Shown: positions 12,584 to 23,875 of the stretch, piece after piece
Numbering within the stretch: the first letter of the stretch is position 1
Layout: each line of letters opens with the position of its first letter
Source of the DNA: Eutypella sp. D-1
Taxonomy: Eukaryota > Ascomycota > Sordariomycetes > Xylariales > Diatrypaceae
Assembly (NCBI GenBank): GCA_023313575.1
Contig: JAJTTP010000001.1
Span: forward strand, 2,170,001-2,234,000
DNA length: 64,000 nucleotides
Reading direction: 5' to 3'
Made by a program: the position numbers and the translations under genes
The notes under the pieces: generated by a model
Told to the model about the DNA's origin: nothing
Databases searched by the model: none
What the model saw: the letters and a program-made list of their open reading frames with translations, nothing else

Positions 12584-15500
12584 ATGTCTCGCACGAGGAA
12601 GCGGAAGCGTGCTGGTCCCACCAGCGGTCCGTCCGGCGATGACTCGCGGATGAAGAGACCAAGGACGCAGTCGCAGCCTAGCAGCCGCGGCGAGAGCCCT
12701 TCCGTCATCGCGGCAACCACCCAGCATGCCGTCCTGAACCAGTTATATCCTCGCGTCTGCAGTCTGCGGGTTTATGTCCTCTCTAGATTGCCCTCAACGT
12801 CCAAGATCCGGAGGAGGAAGGTCGCTGCCGTCGGCAGAGCCGATGGTGTCCCGGGTTCGACATTGTCCGAAGCCGAGCGATCAGTCGCCGCTCTGCTCGA
12901 CCAGACGCTTGTGGGCGTGTCTTCAGAAGAATCGACATGCAAGGTCCCGGCTGACAATCGCCTGGAGCAATGGGCCGCCTTCTCCCAGAAAGGCGATGAG
13001 TCCTACGTGACCCTATCTGATGGCGTTGCCGGCTCCAAGTTCTCACAGACCGAAGTAGGTGCCAGACACCATCTTAGATACTAGAAAGGGGATGAGTATA
13101 GGTAGCCTGTGAGCGGTGGCTGACTCGATAGAAAATAGATCGTAGACTTCGTTATCTGGCTGCTGTTCTCTAAAGTAAAGACTCCGGGCACGTGGCCAAA
13201 GCATTTGCTCTGCGATGGGTTCCGTAGAAACCGCGGCTTTGGGCCGCCAGGGCAGGTCCAGAATGGCGAGCGCAATATTCCCGGGCTCTTCGCGCTCCGT
13301 GCCAATCCGCACGTAGAACGACTAAAACAGGAGCCCTGGCCGCAGCTTATGATGCTCCTAGGTCAGTCAGGGGAGAGAATCATGATGGATCTGTTACTTG
13401 ACTGCGCAATGTTTTTACCTGTCAACGCGGGCACAAACAATTACATCCAGATCAGTGGTAAGCATCTTAAGAGGCCCGATAGTTATGACTTTGGGCTGAT
13501 ATAGGAGTAGGGACACCGCTGTCTGAACTCCAGTCCCTAGTTCAGACCAGAACTACAGGTGCCGTACAGGACCAGCCCACTGCCAAATCTCCATCAGATA
13601 TTACGTTCGTTCGAAGCAGAATGATGTATGCCAGACCAGCTCTCAATGCTCGCGGCTTGGTGCATTTTGGTCTTAGACACATCCGTACGTGGCACCATAG
13701 CTACCTTCCAACTGCCGTTGCTAAAAGCTTTCAGATGTCTTAAACCGATCGCCATACCGCCACTCTGATGATGAAGAACGATCGACAGCAGAGGAGAATA
13801 GATTGGAGGACCGGAATCGGGCCAACACCCTGAGGGTGATGATGTACATGTTTCCGAGGCAGTTTGGCCTGCATAATGTGTTTACTTCCAAGGTCGATTT
13901 CAAAGAGACGTCGCAGCGATTGAAAGATTATACTCTCCGCGAGGAGGAAATCGCGGCCAAGTTTAGTCAGCCTAATACTCCTGGATTGCGAGCCCATGTT
14001 CCGAAAAGACTCAGGGGCAAAGGGTCCGAGTTGGTGAAGAAACTTCAAGTTTTACACCAACGCTGTTCTTACTCTAAATTATTACATCATATCTGCCCAG
14101 TAAGTGCCCTTCCATTCAGTGTAATACATATTACTGACTGAGCAAGATCCATACATCGGCTGAACAACGGAAGGACAGTACTTCCAAGGGACATGGTCCC
14201 CGAAAGACGTCGCGCAAATCAGGAGGGTATCGGACAGAGACGCAATCAGAGCCTTATGATGGCCCCGCCGTACCGAGAGATAACGAGCAGCCGCTTACAG
14301 ATCTTGCCACGTCGCCCGCGAGGGTTTCCGCCTTCTGCCAGGCGGTCCTTTCCCGTATATTACCCAACGAGTTATTCGGACCTGGCTCAACTGGTGAGGA
14401 AAACAAGGGCTTGCTGCTCAAGAAGGTTCACCAGTTCGTCATGTTGCGGCGTTTTGAAGGCATGTCTCTCCATGAAGCCATGCAGGGAATAAAGGTATGG
14501 GTACACTTACTATGTAACCGCCTAAGGGCCCATGTATTGACGACTCCTAGATCACGGATATCGAGTGGCTTGCAGCCCCGCGTCTCATGCCAAACAAGAC
14601 GTCCCAGACGGACATTCAAAAACGAAAGGAGCTGTTCTACGAATTTTTGTACTTCATTTTCGACTCCCTTCTGATACCTTTGATCCGCAGCAACTTCTAT
14701 GTCACGGAATCAAACCATGACAAGTATCGGCTATTCTTCTTTCGCCACGATGTCTGGCGCTACGTTGCAGAGCCCGCGATGAGCGCCCTAAAGCTGAAGA
14801 TGTTCGAGGAGGTCAGCGTAAATGATGCCCGCCGGATCCTCGACTCCCGAACACTCGGGTTCAGCCAGGTCAGGCTGCTTCCCAAGGCAACGACCATGCG
14901 GCCCATCATGAATCTGCGCAGACGCACTGTCACTAGAGCCAACCGCAAAGAACTGGGACCGGCCATCAACAAAGTCCTAGCGCCTGCGCAAGCTGTCCTT
15001 CAACTTGAGGCTGTAAGTTGCTACATGTCTATCCCTCTCAGTACTCGTTCTGACATCACCAATAGTCCATCAACTCAGAGATCTTGGGTTCCGCCATGTT
15101 TTCGGTCGGGGATATCTATAAACGCCTGAAGCCTTTTAAGGCAAAGATATTGTCACACCCACGGAAGCTCTACTTTGCCAAAGTGGATGTCCAGTCGGCC
15201 TTCGACACCATCCCTCAAGCAGCGATCGTCGGCCTGCTTGAGTCAATACCTCAAGCCCGCCAATACCGACTCTCAAAATACTTGGAAGTAGCACCGAGCC
15301 TAGTAACGCAATCACATGGCAAGGTGACAGGAAAGCCCAAGTTGACGAGGAGGTGGCCGCTGGCCGCTACGAGGTCGCGGGACACGCCGAGCTTCTTCGG
15401 TCTCCTCGAGTCCGGCGGCCGCGCTACGAATCGGCGGAACACGGTGTTCGTGGACAGCTTCGGGTCGAAACGGGACTACGAGACGAGCGAGCTGTTACGG

Positions 15501-16832
15501 CTCGTCGCTTCCCACATCCAGCAGAATCTCGTCAAGATCGGCAAGAAGTTCTACCGGCAGGGGCGCGGGATACCGCAGGGCTCAGTGCTCTCGTCCACGC
15601 TCTGCAACTACTTCTACGCGGACCTCGAGGCACACGTCCTAACGCCATTCCTTGACCCGAAGACAGCGGGTAAAGATAGAAAAGGGGGCGTACATGGGGA
15701 AGGGAGGGGTGAGAGTGACGGCGATTACCTGCTACTACGCCTCATCGATGATTTCCTGCTCATCACCACGGATGTGAGCAAGGCTACCCGCTTTGTCGAA
15801 ACCATGCACCGCGGCGTCCCGGAGTACGGCGTCGCCGTGAACCCGCACAAGACGCTAGTGAACTTCGAGCTGAGGGTCAACGGCCAGCCCGTCCCCAAAA
15901 TATCCCCTGGAGAGGGCTTCCCCTATTGCGGAACCAAGATTGACTGCGAGACCCTGGACATCACACGGGCTCGAGATAAAGAGAAGAAAGACTCGAGTAA
16001 GTACTATCTTCATAACTATGGGCGTGGGGCCTATTAGGACGCAGCCCAGCTAATGACTTCATCACCAGGCATATACAATTCACTCACCGTCGAGTACACC
16101 CGCACGCCGGGTCAGAGCTTCCAGCGTAAAGTTCTCAGTAAGTTCCTTTCTAGCGGAGGATGTTTCTATGATATCACGATCACGCTATTACAGCACATCG
16201 ATGGCTAATCTCACGGGCTGTACAGACGCGTTCAAGATCCAGAGCCACCTGATGTTCTTCGACACCGCGCTCAACTCGGCCGACACCATGCTGAGGAACA
16301 TATACGAGGCGTTTGCGGAGACCGCGACCAAGATGTGGGCGTACATCCGGTGTCTGCCACGCCCGAAGCGGCCCTCTGCCTGCCTTGTCACGCGTGAGTC
16401 CTGTCCAACTGAAGATCCCCTTTTGGATTCCCCCCTCATTACCTGAGATCTTACGCAACCAGAACCGAATAACACTGACCCCTTGGGAATAGGGACCATC
16501 GCTAAGCTAGTCAGCGTGGCGCACGGGCTCCTCGTGAGCAAGGCGCGCAAGCTCCGGTATCCCGGCTACGTGTGCGATGTCCGAAAACCCGAGGTATCAT
16601 GGTAAGTCGCCCCCCGGTGGGATCCGCCCCCTTCCTCGTGCCACCACTCAGTCATAGCTAATGAAATCACCCACTCAGGCTCGCGTATCACGCCTTCCAC
16701 AAGGTATTATCGCGGAAGCAGTCGCGGCACGGCGAAGTGGTCAACTGGCTGGGGAGCGAAATCCAAAAGCTGGGCCTCCTGAAGGATATCCGCCGCGGGA
16801 GGGTGAGCCGGGTCGATTTCATTCGGCCGTAG
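12584..16832 (+). CDS. tert: Telomerase reverse transcriptase (TERT)
   Basis: Catalytic subunit of telomerase; it copies the telomerase RNA template onto chromosome ends in the nucleus. Predicted 1191 residues in 11 exons: 12584-13054, 13139-13457, 13505-13684, 13735-14099, 14147-14494, 14551-15012, 15066-15996, 16069-16137, 16226-16393, 16493-16601 and 16679-16832. All junctions are GT-AG, keep frame, and sum to 3576 nt. A TEN-like N-terminus comes first. RNA-binding T/CP motifs follow (about residue 355, VMMYMFPRQFGLHNVFTSK; HHICP at the exon 4 end; FVMLRRFEGMSLHEAMQGIK at the exon 5 end). The RT motifs are 1-2 (about 625-685), A (about 752, FAKVDVQSAFDTIP), B' (about 880, GRGIPQGSVLSS), C (about 940, LIDDFLLIT), D (GVAVNPHKT) and E (FPYCGT). 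All three catalytic aspartates are present. The C-terminal extension spans exons 8-11. The gene looks intact; the start is the only ATG giving this frame. It is convergent with the next gene, 324 bp apart. Confidence 0.95.
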
Positions 16833-17156
16833 GTGTAGGGCCGTGTATCGCTATGCTATGCCAATCTCCTTGTGCGCTTATTCAAGAAGATAGTTTATAC
16901 TAGTTGAGGGGAGATAGCCGCTTAATACTACTACTAAATATCTATGCTCTAATGCTGTAAAGGTAATCAACATTCTCCGCGAACGCCCAATCTATGTTGA
17001 ATAAACCAAACTCGCCTAACACCGCTTAGTGATGATGCATGCGTGCGGGAAAACACAAAGCCAACGCTGATGCCTAGTCTAATATCAATGCCAACCAAAT
17101 GCCTCATCTAACCGACAGACTGTCTAAACTCCATCCCTCTCGCCTTTCCCTTCCGA
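16833..17156. other. Convergent intergenic space between TERT and acyltransferase genes
   Basis: These 324 bp separate two convergent stop codons and should contain both 3' untranslated regions. A TACTACTACTAAATA stretch follows the TERT stop near 16928. No gene or clear polyadenylation signal was assigned. Confidence 0.6.
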
Positions 17157-19576
17157 CTAGATAGAGACCCCACTCTCCCACCACCGATGGCCGGTGTGCC
17201 ATCGGGGCATGAAATCGGCGTCATAGCGCCAGGCGGCGTGGCCCGGTCCGCCGGCGGGGCCGTGGCCGTAGCCGAGGGCCCGGAGCGGCGAGAATGGCAC
17301 TGGCTCGTACAGCCAGAGCCCGCAGCGCCCGAAGTCGTCCACGAGCAGCCAGCTCGTCGCCTGCATCCACACCAGCACGAAAGTCAGGTTGCCGAGACGC
17401 CGGGTCCAACGCGGAAGTTGGGAGATCTAAAAAGAATTTCGTCTGTTAGTGTAACGACCCTTTCCCGCTTCGTTTTTCATTGAACTTTCTTTGCTACACA
17501 CATAACAACCTGCGGGTCCACCGAACGTAATTAAAAAAAAGCAGAAAACGGTAGACGCCTGAATGTCGGATGCTTACCTGTGGCCGCAACGCCGAGGCCA
17601 GTCGTTGCTGCAACGTGGTCCCGAGACCCGCGAGCGCGAAGAACAGCGGCGGAAGCCACCACTTGGTCTCCGGGACGGAGGTATAGCTGGCGGCGCCGTG
17701 GAGGAACCCAGACTGGAGGAAGGCGCAGAAGAAGAGGATGAAGCGCTCAGAGGGCGTGTTCTGCTCCGTGCGTCGGCCTTCCTGCCGCTGCCGCTTCCGC
17801 CGCCAGGCGATGAGGTACCTCGCAGGCGCCTCGAACGCGAACCGGAAGGTCTGGTGCCACCAGCCACCCCAGAAGCCGGCGAGGCCGCGGTCGAGAACCT
17901 GCGCGAACGACCCGTATATGGACGGCAGGTGCCAGGGGTCGGTGCGGAAGCCGAGCACGGGCCGCAGCAGGAAGCACAGCAACAGCGCGCCGATGTTGAG
18001 CACGAAGTGCAGCGCGCTCAGGACGCCGACGAGGGAGAGCGCCGTGCGGCGAAGCGTGATCAGCAGCAGCGTCGCTGGGTGCGCGTCCGCGGCGTCCGGC
18101 GGTAGCAGGGGCGCGAGGGCATCGTGCTCGTGGTTCCGGTCCGGCCCCAGGACGAAGTACGGATCCCGCATCATAAGCACCGCACAAAGGTCCAGCACCA
18201 GGTAACCCGGTATTATCACCCTGAAGAGCCGGTCGACGAGGAATTCTCTGCGGGACAGGATTCGCGTATATCCCTGCTTGGAGCGGTTGGGGAGGGAACT
18301 CAGGGGTAGCTGCCGCCCCTCGGGAGTGTAGGGCGGTGGGTGGTAGGGCGGGAGACAGTGCAACGCCCAGTTCCAGCCTAGTAGTGGTCAGAATACGCCA
18401 ATCTAATACGAGCACTTAATAGGCGATGGTTCGAGTGTGCAGCATCTTCTACCGCGACGGTTATGGACAGAGAGTCTGCCTGCTTTGAACGTATTTGTAT
18501 AACAAGAGTATAGAGACTAGTCAAATAGCGAGATGAACTACTTACCGGTCATACGAAACGTGCTGACGATGTCGAACGCCCAGCTGATACGAGTGAGAAA
18601 AGAGCCGTCATCCGGAAAATCCTGCCAGTAGTACTCGAGCTCTTGCTCCAGGCCCGCGACGGCACCGTTCGTCAACTGGGTTCCGATCTGGCCCTTAGCA
18701 TTCGTGGTGGGGTCTATGCTAGGAGACTTGGGTCTTTGAGTCCTTTCTCTCAGTGTAGACGAGCTCGTCCCATCCCTCACCTTCTCGATGACATCTATAT
18801 GCTGGGAATTGTGTTGGCCAACTTGCTTGCTGGGATCGCCCTCAATGTTGTCTTCTATTCGCGCAGAGGAGCGGCCGCCGAGGCTTGGAGGGCGCTCCCC
18901 GTTCGTCTCATCAGATCCATTTGGTGAAATAGGTAAACGTGAGGTGTTAGAAGAATCATGTAGGGTTTTGGGGCCTTCACAATTGTTCGTCTGCTTTCGT
19001 CTGATATCTACCCGTCTGGCATCCCATTGGGGCTTCGTCCATACGAGAAGGGTGAAACTCCATATCGTGCCCCATGCGGCCATCAAGCCGGCACTAGCCT
19101 GCTGTTAATGATATACAACGAAGCGAAGAATCTCTCAACAGTATAAGTCGCAGAAATCCAGGAAGTCTGAGACACAAAGTCCCAAAAAGAGCGAGGAACA
19201 GAAACATACTATACGAAAGTTAGTTGAGACAAACTAGTCCTAGAGCCGATCTGGAGAGCTCTACGCACCCACAGAGCGAGAGATATAGGAGCACCCAACA
19301 TACCCCGTAAGCAGCAGCAAAATTGCGGCTGGAGACCCCCGCGATGATCTGGAAATTGAAGACCACGATGAAGGCGAGGACTAGCCATCTCGCCCGGTAG
19401 AGCCAGGGCCGGTTCTTGTGCGGGATGGCCAGGTACAGGGTCGGCACGATCCACACGGCAAAGAGATGGAACGGCATGACGAAGGGCCTCGAGGCACCCG
19501 TCTCGACGGCGTCCTGGAACTTGGCGCGGCACAACTGCCGCCAGGAGTCCGCCAAGTCGGCTCCATCCTGGGCCAT
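17157..19576 (-). CDS. Wax-synthase-like membrane-bound O-acyltransferase
   Basis: Predicted 645-residue multi-pass membrane protein in four exons: 19576-19265, 19101-18546, 18377-17578 and 17426-17157. The second and third junctions are well supported by motif continuity; the first (intron 19102-19264) is less certain, since a stronger GTATGT donor lies about 50 bp upstream. Marks of the wax-synthase/Tri7-type family are the GWNWALH motif at the exon 2-3 join (about residue 290) and FLHGAASY (about residue 515), whose His is the expected catalytic residue. Several hydrophobic helices flank them, including WLVLAFIVVFNF near the N-terminus. A hydrophilic Ser/Thr-rich loop of about 110 residues lies before GWNW. 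The family moves acyl groups to alcohols, sterols or natural-product hydroxyls in the endoplasmic reticulum; the substrate cannot be told from sequence. No biosynthetic genes flank it. Confidence 0.8.
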
Positions 19577-20852
19577 ACTGGCCGTCTGTATATACTGACG
19601 ACCTTAAAAGCCAAGCTTCCGTCGTTTATTTGGTATCACGAGAGTCCGAGGATAAAATAATAAGCGGTGTCGTTGGTACCCATGGAGCTTAACGAACCAA
19701 GGTAAAGCCTAAGCCTACTGCCTACGGAAAACTCTAGGGCTAGAAAAGGAACTATATACTAAGCGGTGAAAAAGATGGAAGTAAAAAAGGATCCATAAGG
19801 GTTGTCTAATCCAGCATAGGTAGTACCACCGGTCAGAAAGAGAGACATGATTTTCGAATCGTCATTGTTTTTCTTGTGACCGGCCTAGTTGCACATCATG
19901 GTCCTTGGTTGAGAATGGTGGCGTAATGTATATGCACTTGTCCGAACACTATACATTTTGGTGGCTGGCTGCTACTATTTACTTTAGGCCTCGGAAGGAC
20001 CGTGAGACCTACGACACAAGTATCTATTATGGATGGGCTTTCAAGCTACAATACACTAAGGAGAGCGGAGGTGCCGCTGCCCAATAAGTAGTAGAATGCC
20101 CCAGCTACTGGTGAAGTGTACATACATGGCCACAAGGAACTTAGCTACATCCCGAGGTCCCTATAAAACATCGTGACGTCAATAATTATAAGGCATGCGT
20201 TTTACACACACGCACACATACGCACCTCAGAAGGCAATAAGTATTATTTAAGTGTTTTGTTAGTTCTCTAGCTCAGCATACAACACGCAGGGATTCATCC
20301 ATCAAAGGCGGCAGTTGTTACCGGTTAGGCGGGCTTGGGCGGCGCTAGGGCTGCTGAAGATGCACGCTAAATCGCGGGCCGTGGGCGTTCTTCATGCAGT
20401 GCAACTCCAACAATAGATCTATTATTACCTGAGCCCTGGGAATCCTAACTTACCTCTCCCCGGGGCCCTACCTAATCTTCAATCGCATCAGTATACTTTC
20501 AAAGGGTATATACCGTGCTTAGCTATTTTTCGAGTTCGATGGTATAGAATTCACTTCCGTACGCGGTATGATTCAGATGCAGGTGATACAGAAAAAAATA
20601 GTAAAAGGGGGTATATATCTTCATAGCTCATCATAAGCGAATTTGCACGACTTCATCTCGTCTCGACCATATGTAACAAACAAACATGACAAAGAACGAA
20701 CATTCTCATCTTCGAGTACAAATATCCAAACGAGGACGTGCCGCAAACCAGCCCGTCTGTGGGAGACTCCTCGCACTGAGGAGACTTTCTCTCCCAACCG
20801 TTGCCACCCTTCCACCCGGGGTAGTGTAGAGCCAGCTAAGCTAAACCAGTTT
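19577..20852. other. Intergenic region
   Basis: No gene was recognised. The stretch is AT-richer than the flanking exons, with short microsatellite-like runs (ACACACGCACACATACGCAC near 20205). It probably includes the promoter of the acyltransferase gene and the 3' region of the small membrane protein gene. Confidence 0.6.
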
Positions 20853-21480
20853 TTACCAATCCCCGTACCTATACAGCGCAAGACGGCCGAACACCCAGGC
20901 GCCGAGGCGGGCAGCGAGGAGCAGGGCGAGGGCGGCGAGGAGGGCGAGGCCGAGGATCACGGGTCTGCGCAGGGCGAAGGCGTCCGCGGCCTCCATCTTC
21001 ATCAGCTTCTTCTGCTTGCTGTGGTAGTAGTAGCGCTCGTCGTCGCGGTTCGGGGGCGCCGGCCGTCGGTCCACCCACTCGTACGGTCGCGGCGTGTAGA
21101 GAAGCCGCTGCAGCCACGACGACGACGACGCGGACGGCTGCATCGGCGGCGCCTACGCGTGCCGTGGCCCGTGCCTGCGCACCCGCTCGTCCATGTACTG
21201 CCGGTCTACGATGTATAGCGACACTAGGAACGTCACGAAGTTGATAGGCGTCATGATCATCTAGACGGGAGAGTAACCCCCCCTGGATGTTAGCGGGCAT
21301 ATCCTTTCTAATCTCTTTCTCTCCGGTCCGGGGGGTTCTCCGGGGGTTCCGGGCCGGGGACTCGGGGACCCGACTTGTAAGGAGGCGACTCACATGATAT
21401 AATTTCGACTGTGCAGGTCCGTCCTGCTCAACTGTCATCGGAACAGCCGCCCCTTTCGGGCTTGTGCGCGTAGACGCCAT
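20853..21480 (-). CDS. Small membrane protein of unknown function, frame interrupted by an in-frame TAG
   Basis: Not recognised by name. One exon runs 21480-21394 (ATG at 21480, 29 codons), an intron lies at 21261-21393, and a second exon begins at 21260 with MIMTPINFVTFLVSLYIVD, a hydrophobic segment. The frame meets TAG at 21155-21153. It then stays open in the same phase to 20853, encoding WLQRLLYTPRPYEWVD, DERYYYHSKQKKLMKMEAAD and a second membrane helix (LGLALLAALALLLAARLG). Both halves look like one two-helix protein. The TAG could be removed by a 45-bp intron (21138-21182, GTGCGC donor, CAG acceptor), which keeps frame and gives about 149 residues, but the donor is weak. Alternatives are stop readthrough, a sequencing error or a disabled gene. 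The true start may be the ATG at 21260 if the first exon is wrong. Confidence 0.55.
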
Positions 21481-22522
21481 CGCGGATTGGGCCACCGGCC
21501 AATCAGTCTCGGTGATAGAAAGCGGTGTTGGATCTAAGAATCTAAAATTGAGCCGGCCACAGTCGAAGAACGAGATATTTGACGACCGCCGAATGAAACT
21601 GAGGTAATATTTGTTTGGTTGATATGAATTGGGTAAACAAGCCAGGGGGTACTTCAGGATAATCAATAGAATCCCTCTGCCGTATTATACATTTAGAAAT
21701 GCTTCTTAAATATTTATTTATGTACCTGGGTAAGCGGTATGTCCTGACTCGCGATTCGTAAGATGGGATAACCCAACCACTTATGTATCGTTTGCCGTGC
21801 ACCCGATCCCTAGTATAACAAGATTGCCTTGGATGCCTATTCGTGCATATACATATAATCTTAGTAAGGAGTACCGCTCCAAAGGGAGGGGCGGAGGGGT
21901 TGTTGAGTGGCTCGGATTTTTATCAATCCAGCCATCACTTATATACGAGATACGAAGCCACTCGTACACTGCCTGCCAGATGCGACGTTATAATATATAG
22001 CCCGCGCAGCTAGTTCTAGTAGTTAGTTATTGCTAATAGCACAGCCAACCCTATATAGCGGCTTTGTCTGTCGCTATTCGCGCTATGCAACTCGTAGCGG
22101 TCGCATCCCGGGTACGACACGACGAGTCGGGGTTTTCTTTCGCCATTCTCTTGGGCTGTTCTGTGAACATAGCCATTCAGCCCACTATAGCCTTTAACAA
22201 AGCTGCGCCTATTCTAGGTTCTTGGCAACGGTATTTACCCTAAAGGGAAGAACCACTTTAGCCTCCACCTTGTTCACTCCGGAGATAAGCCACGATAATT
22301 GCGTACTTGCCTTTTTTTTCTTCCCTAAGAACCGCAAAGATCTCTTACATATACGGAGTATATGGGGCGAGAATATGTGCACAGCATCACCGACAACATT
22401 AGATCCAGAAATTGTTAACATTTCTCACAAGGGCCCCATTCTATTCCACACGGTGGAGGACATGTCTTTTTTTGATTAAAATGGAGTTTCTTGCGCCTTT
22501 ATAGAAACACACCCCTTTGCAA
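21481..22522. other. Intergenic region
   Basis: No supported gene. The sequence is AT-rich with runs such as TATATAGC and ATATACATATA. It spans the upstream side of the small membrane protein gene and the 3' side of HIS1. Confidence 0.6.
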
Positions 22523-23875
22523 CTAACTTCGGGTGTTGGCAATATCCAACACCAGTATGTCGGTGGCGCCGACCTTAGTTAGCTCGTCCATTATGACCGC
22601 GATCTTCTTCTTCTCAACCATCACGCTCACGGCGACCCAGCCATCCGCCTCGAGCGAGGTTACCGTGGGAGCACGCTTGCCAGGGGCGATCTTCGAGGCG
22701 TTCGCCAGGAGGCTCCTCTCTACGTTGTACTGGCACAGGACGTATTTCTGGGCAGTGATAACACCCCGGATACGCTGCGCAATCAAATCGACCAGGTCCG
22801 AGTTGCTAGGTTTCCTCGACTTGATTAGGATCGCGCTCGTCTCGATGACCGTGTCGATCGCCTTCAGGCCAGCCGCCTTCATCGTCTCCCCGGATTCTAC
22901 CATTTGGGTTTCTCAAGTCAGGAATGCAATCACCACGGTAAGTGCAGGGGCACAACAAGACTTACCGACTAGATCGACGATACCGTCCGCCACGCCCAGA
23001 GCACAAGCAGCCTCGACACTACCGCTCAGCTCGATGATCTTGGTCCTCAGCTTGCTAGTGAACTTGACGGGTGGCTGCTCGGGTTGATCCTTGGCGGCGT
23101 CTATCTCCAGTTCCAAGTTTGCAAAATACCTCTGGGCTAGGTGGACGAAACTCGTGCCGATGTTCTTGCCAACTAGGTCCTTGGGCGAGTTATAGCCGCC
23201 ACTCACAGGTACTTGGACCTGTAGCTTGCACCCGCCGAAGCCTAGATCCATGACAGTCTCGATTCCAGCACCGTTGGCGGTCTGTGCAGTCTCCTGGTCC
23301 GGGGTGATCTCGCCGGAGAACCTCCGCGCACGGTTGAGGGCACGGACACCGGCGTCATACTCCTGGACTTGATCGTATCCTGTGATGCCAAGATCGACCT
23401 GACCCTCTCCAACGAAAGTAGGAATATCGGCGGCGGGAAGGAAGATGAGGGCAATCGGTAAGTTCTTAACGAGGGCGATGTCGAGTCGGTGTTCCCGCCT
23501 AAATTGAATATCGGCGCCCTCAAGTAGGTTGAGGGCAGCTTGGTTCAACCGGCCCTCTACATTGCAAGTTAATATGAGAGATGAGAAGTCTCAGGGAAAG
23601 CAGAGGAAAGGGGGGAGAGGGTTGAGGGGAGGGGGCGAGGGGAGGGGCCTGATAGTTTCGACTCACTTTTAGGGACGGCAAACAGAAGTCTCCCTTCTAT
23701 TCTAATTCGGCATTGAGCCATGTCAGCTTTTTTTTTAAATCCAATACACCGCACTCGGCAGGAGAGTTCTGGAGAGACCTGGAGAGATCTAGACAGATTC
23801 GTGCGGGCGACGCAACAATTCTTAAGGGGTAGGTAGGTGTATAGGTAGGTATACGGACTGGTTAACGAGATCCAT
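22523..23875 (-). CDS. HIS1: ATP phosphoribosyltransferase, first step of histidine synthesis
   Basis: Joins ATP and PRPP to form phosphoribosyl-ATP, the committed and feedback-regulated step of histidine synthesis, in the cytosol. Preferred model: 338 residues in four exons, 23875-23859, 23701-23667, 23556-22966 and 22896-22523. The first exon is only 17 nt (MDLVN plus part of a Gln) and joins through a GTCCGT donor to IEGRLLFAVPKKGRL, giving the N-terminus I expect for fungal HIS1. A simpler start at the ATG at 23721 would give MAQCRIRIEGRLL instead. Catalytic-domain signatures are DIPTFVGEGQVDLGITGYD and the PRPP-side motif ELSGSVEAACALGVADGIVD followed by ESGET across the last intron. A C-terminal ACT-like regulatory domain (KYVLCQYNVE to ILVLDIANTR) is complete, so this is the long, histidine-inhibited form. 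A TGAGTCG near 24329 is only a partial match to a CPC1/Gcn4 site. Confidence 0.92.
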
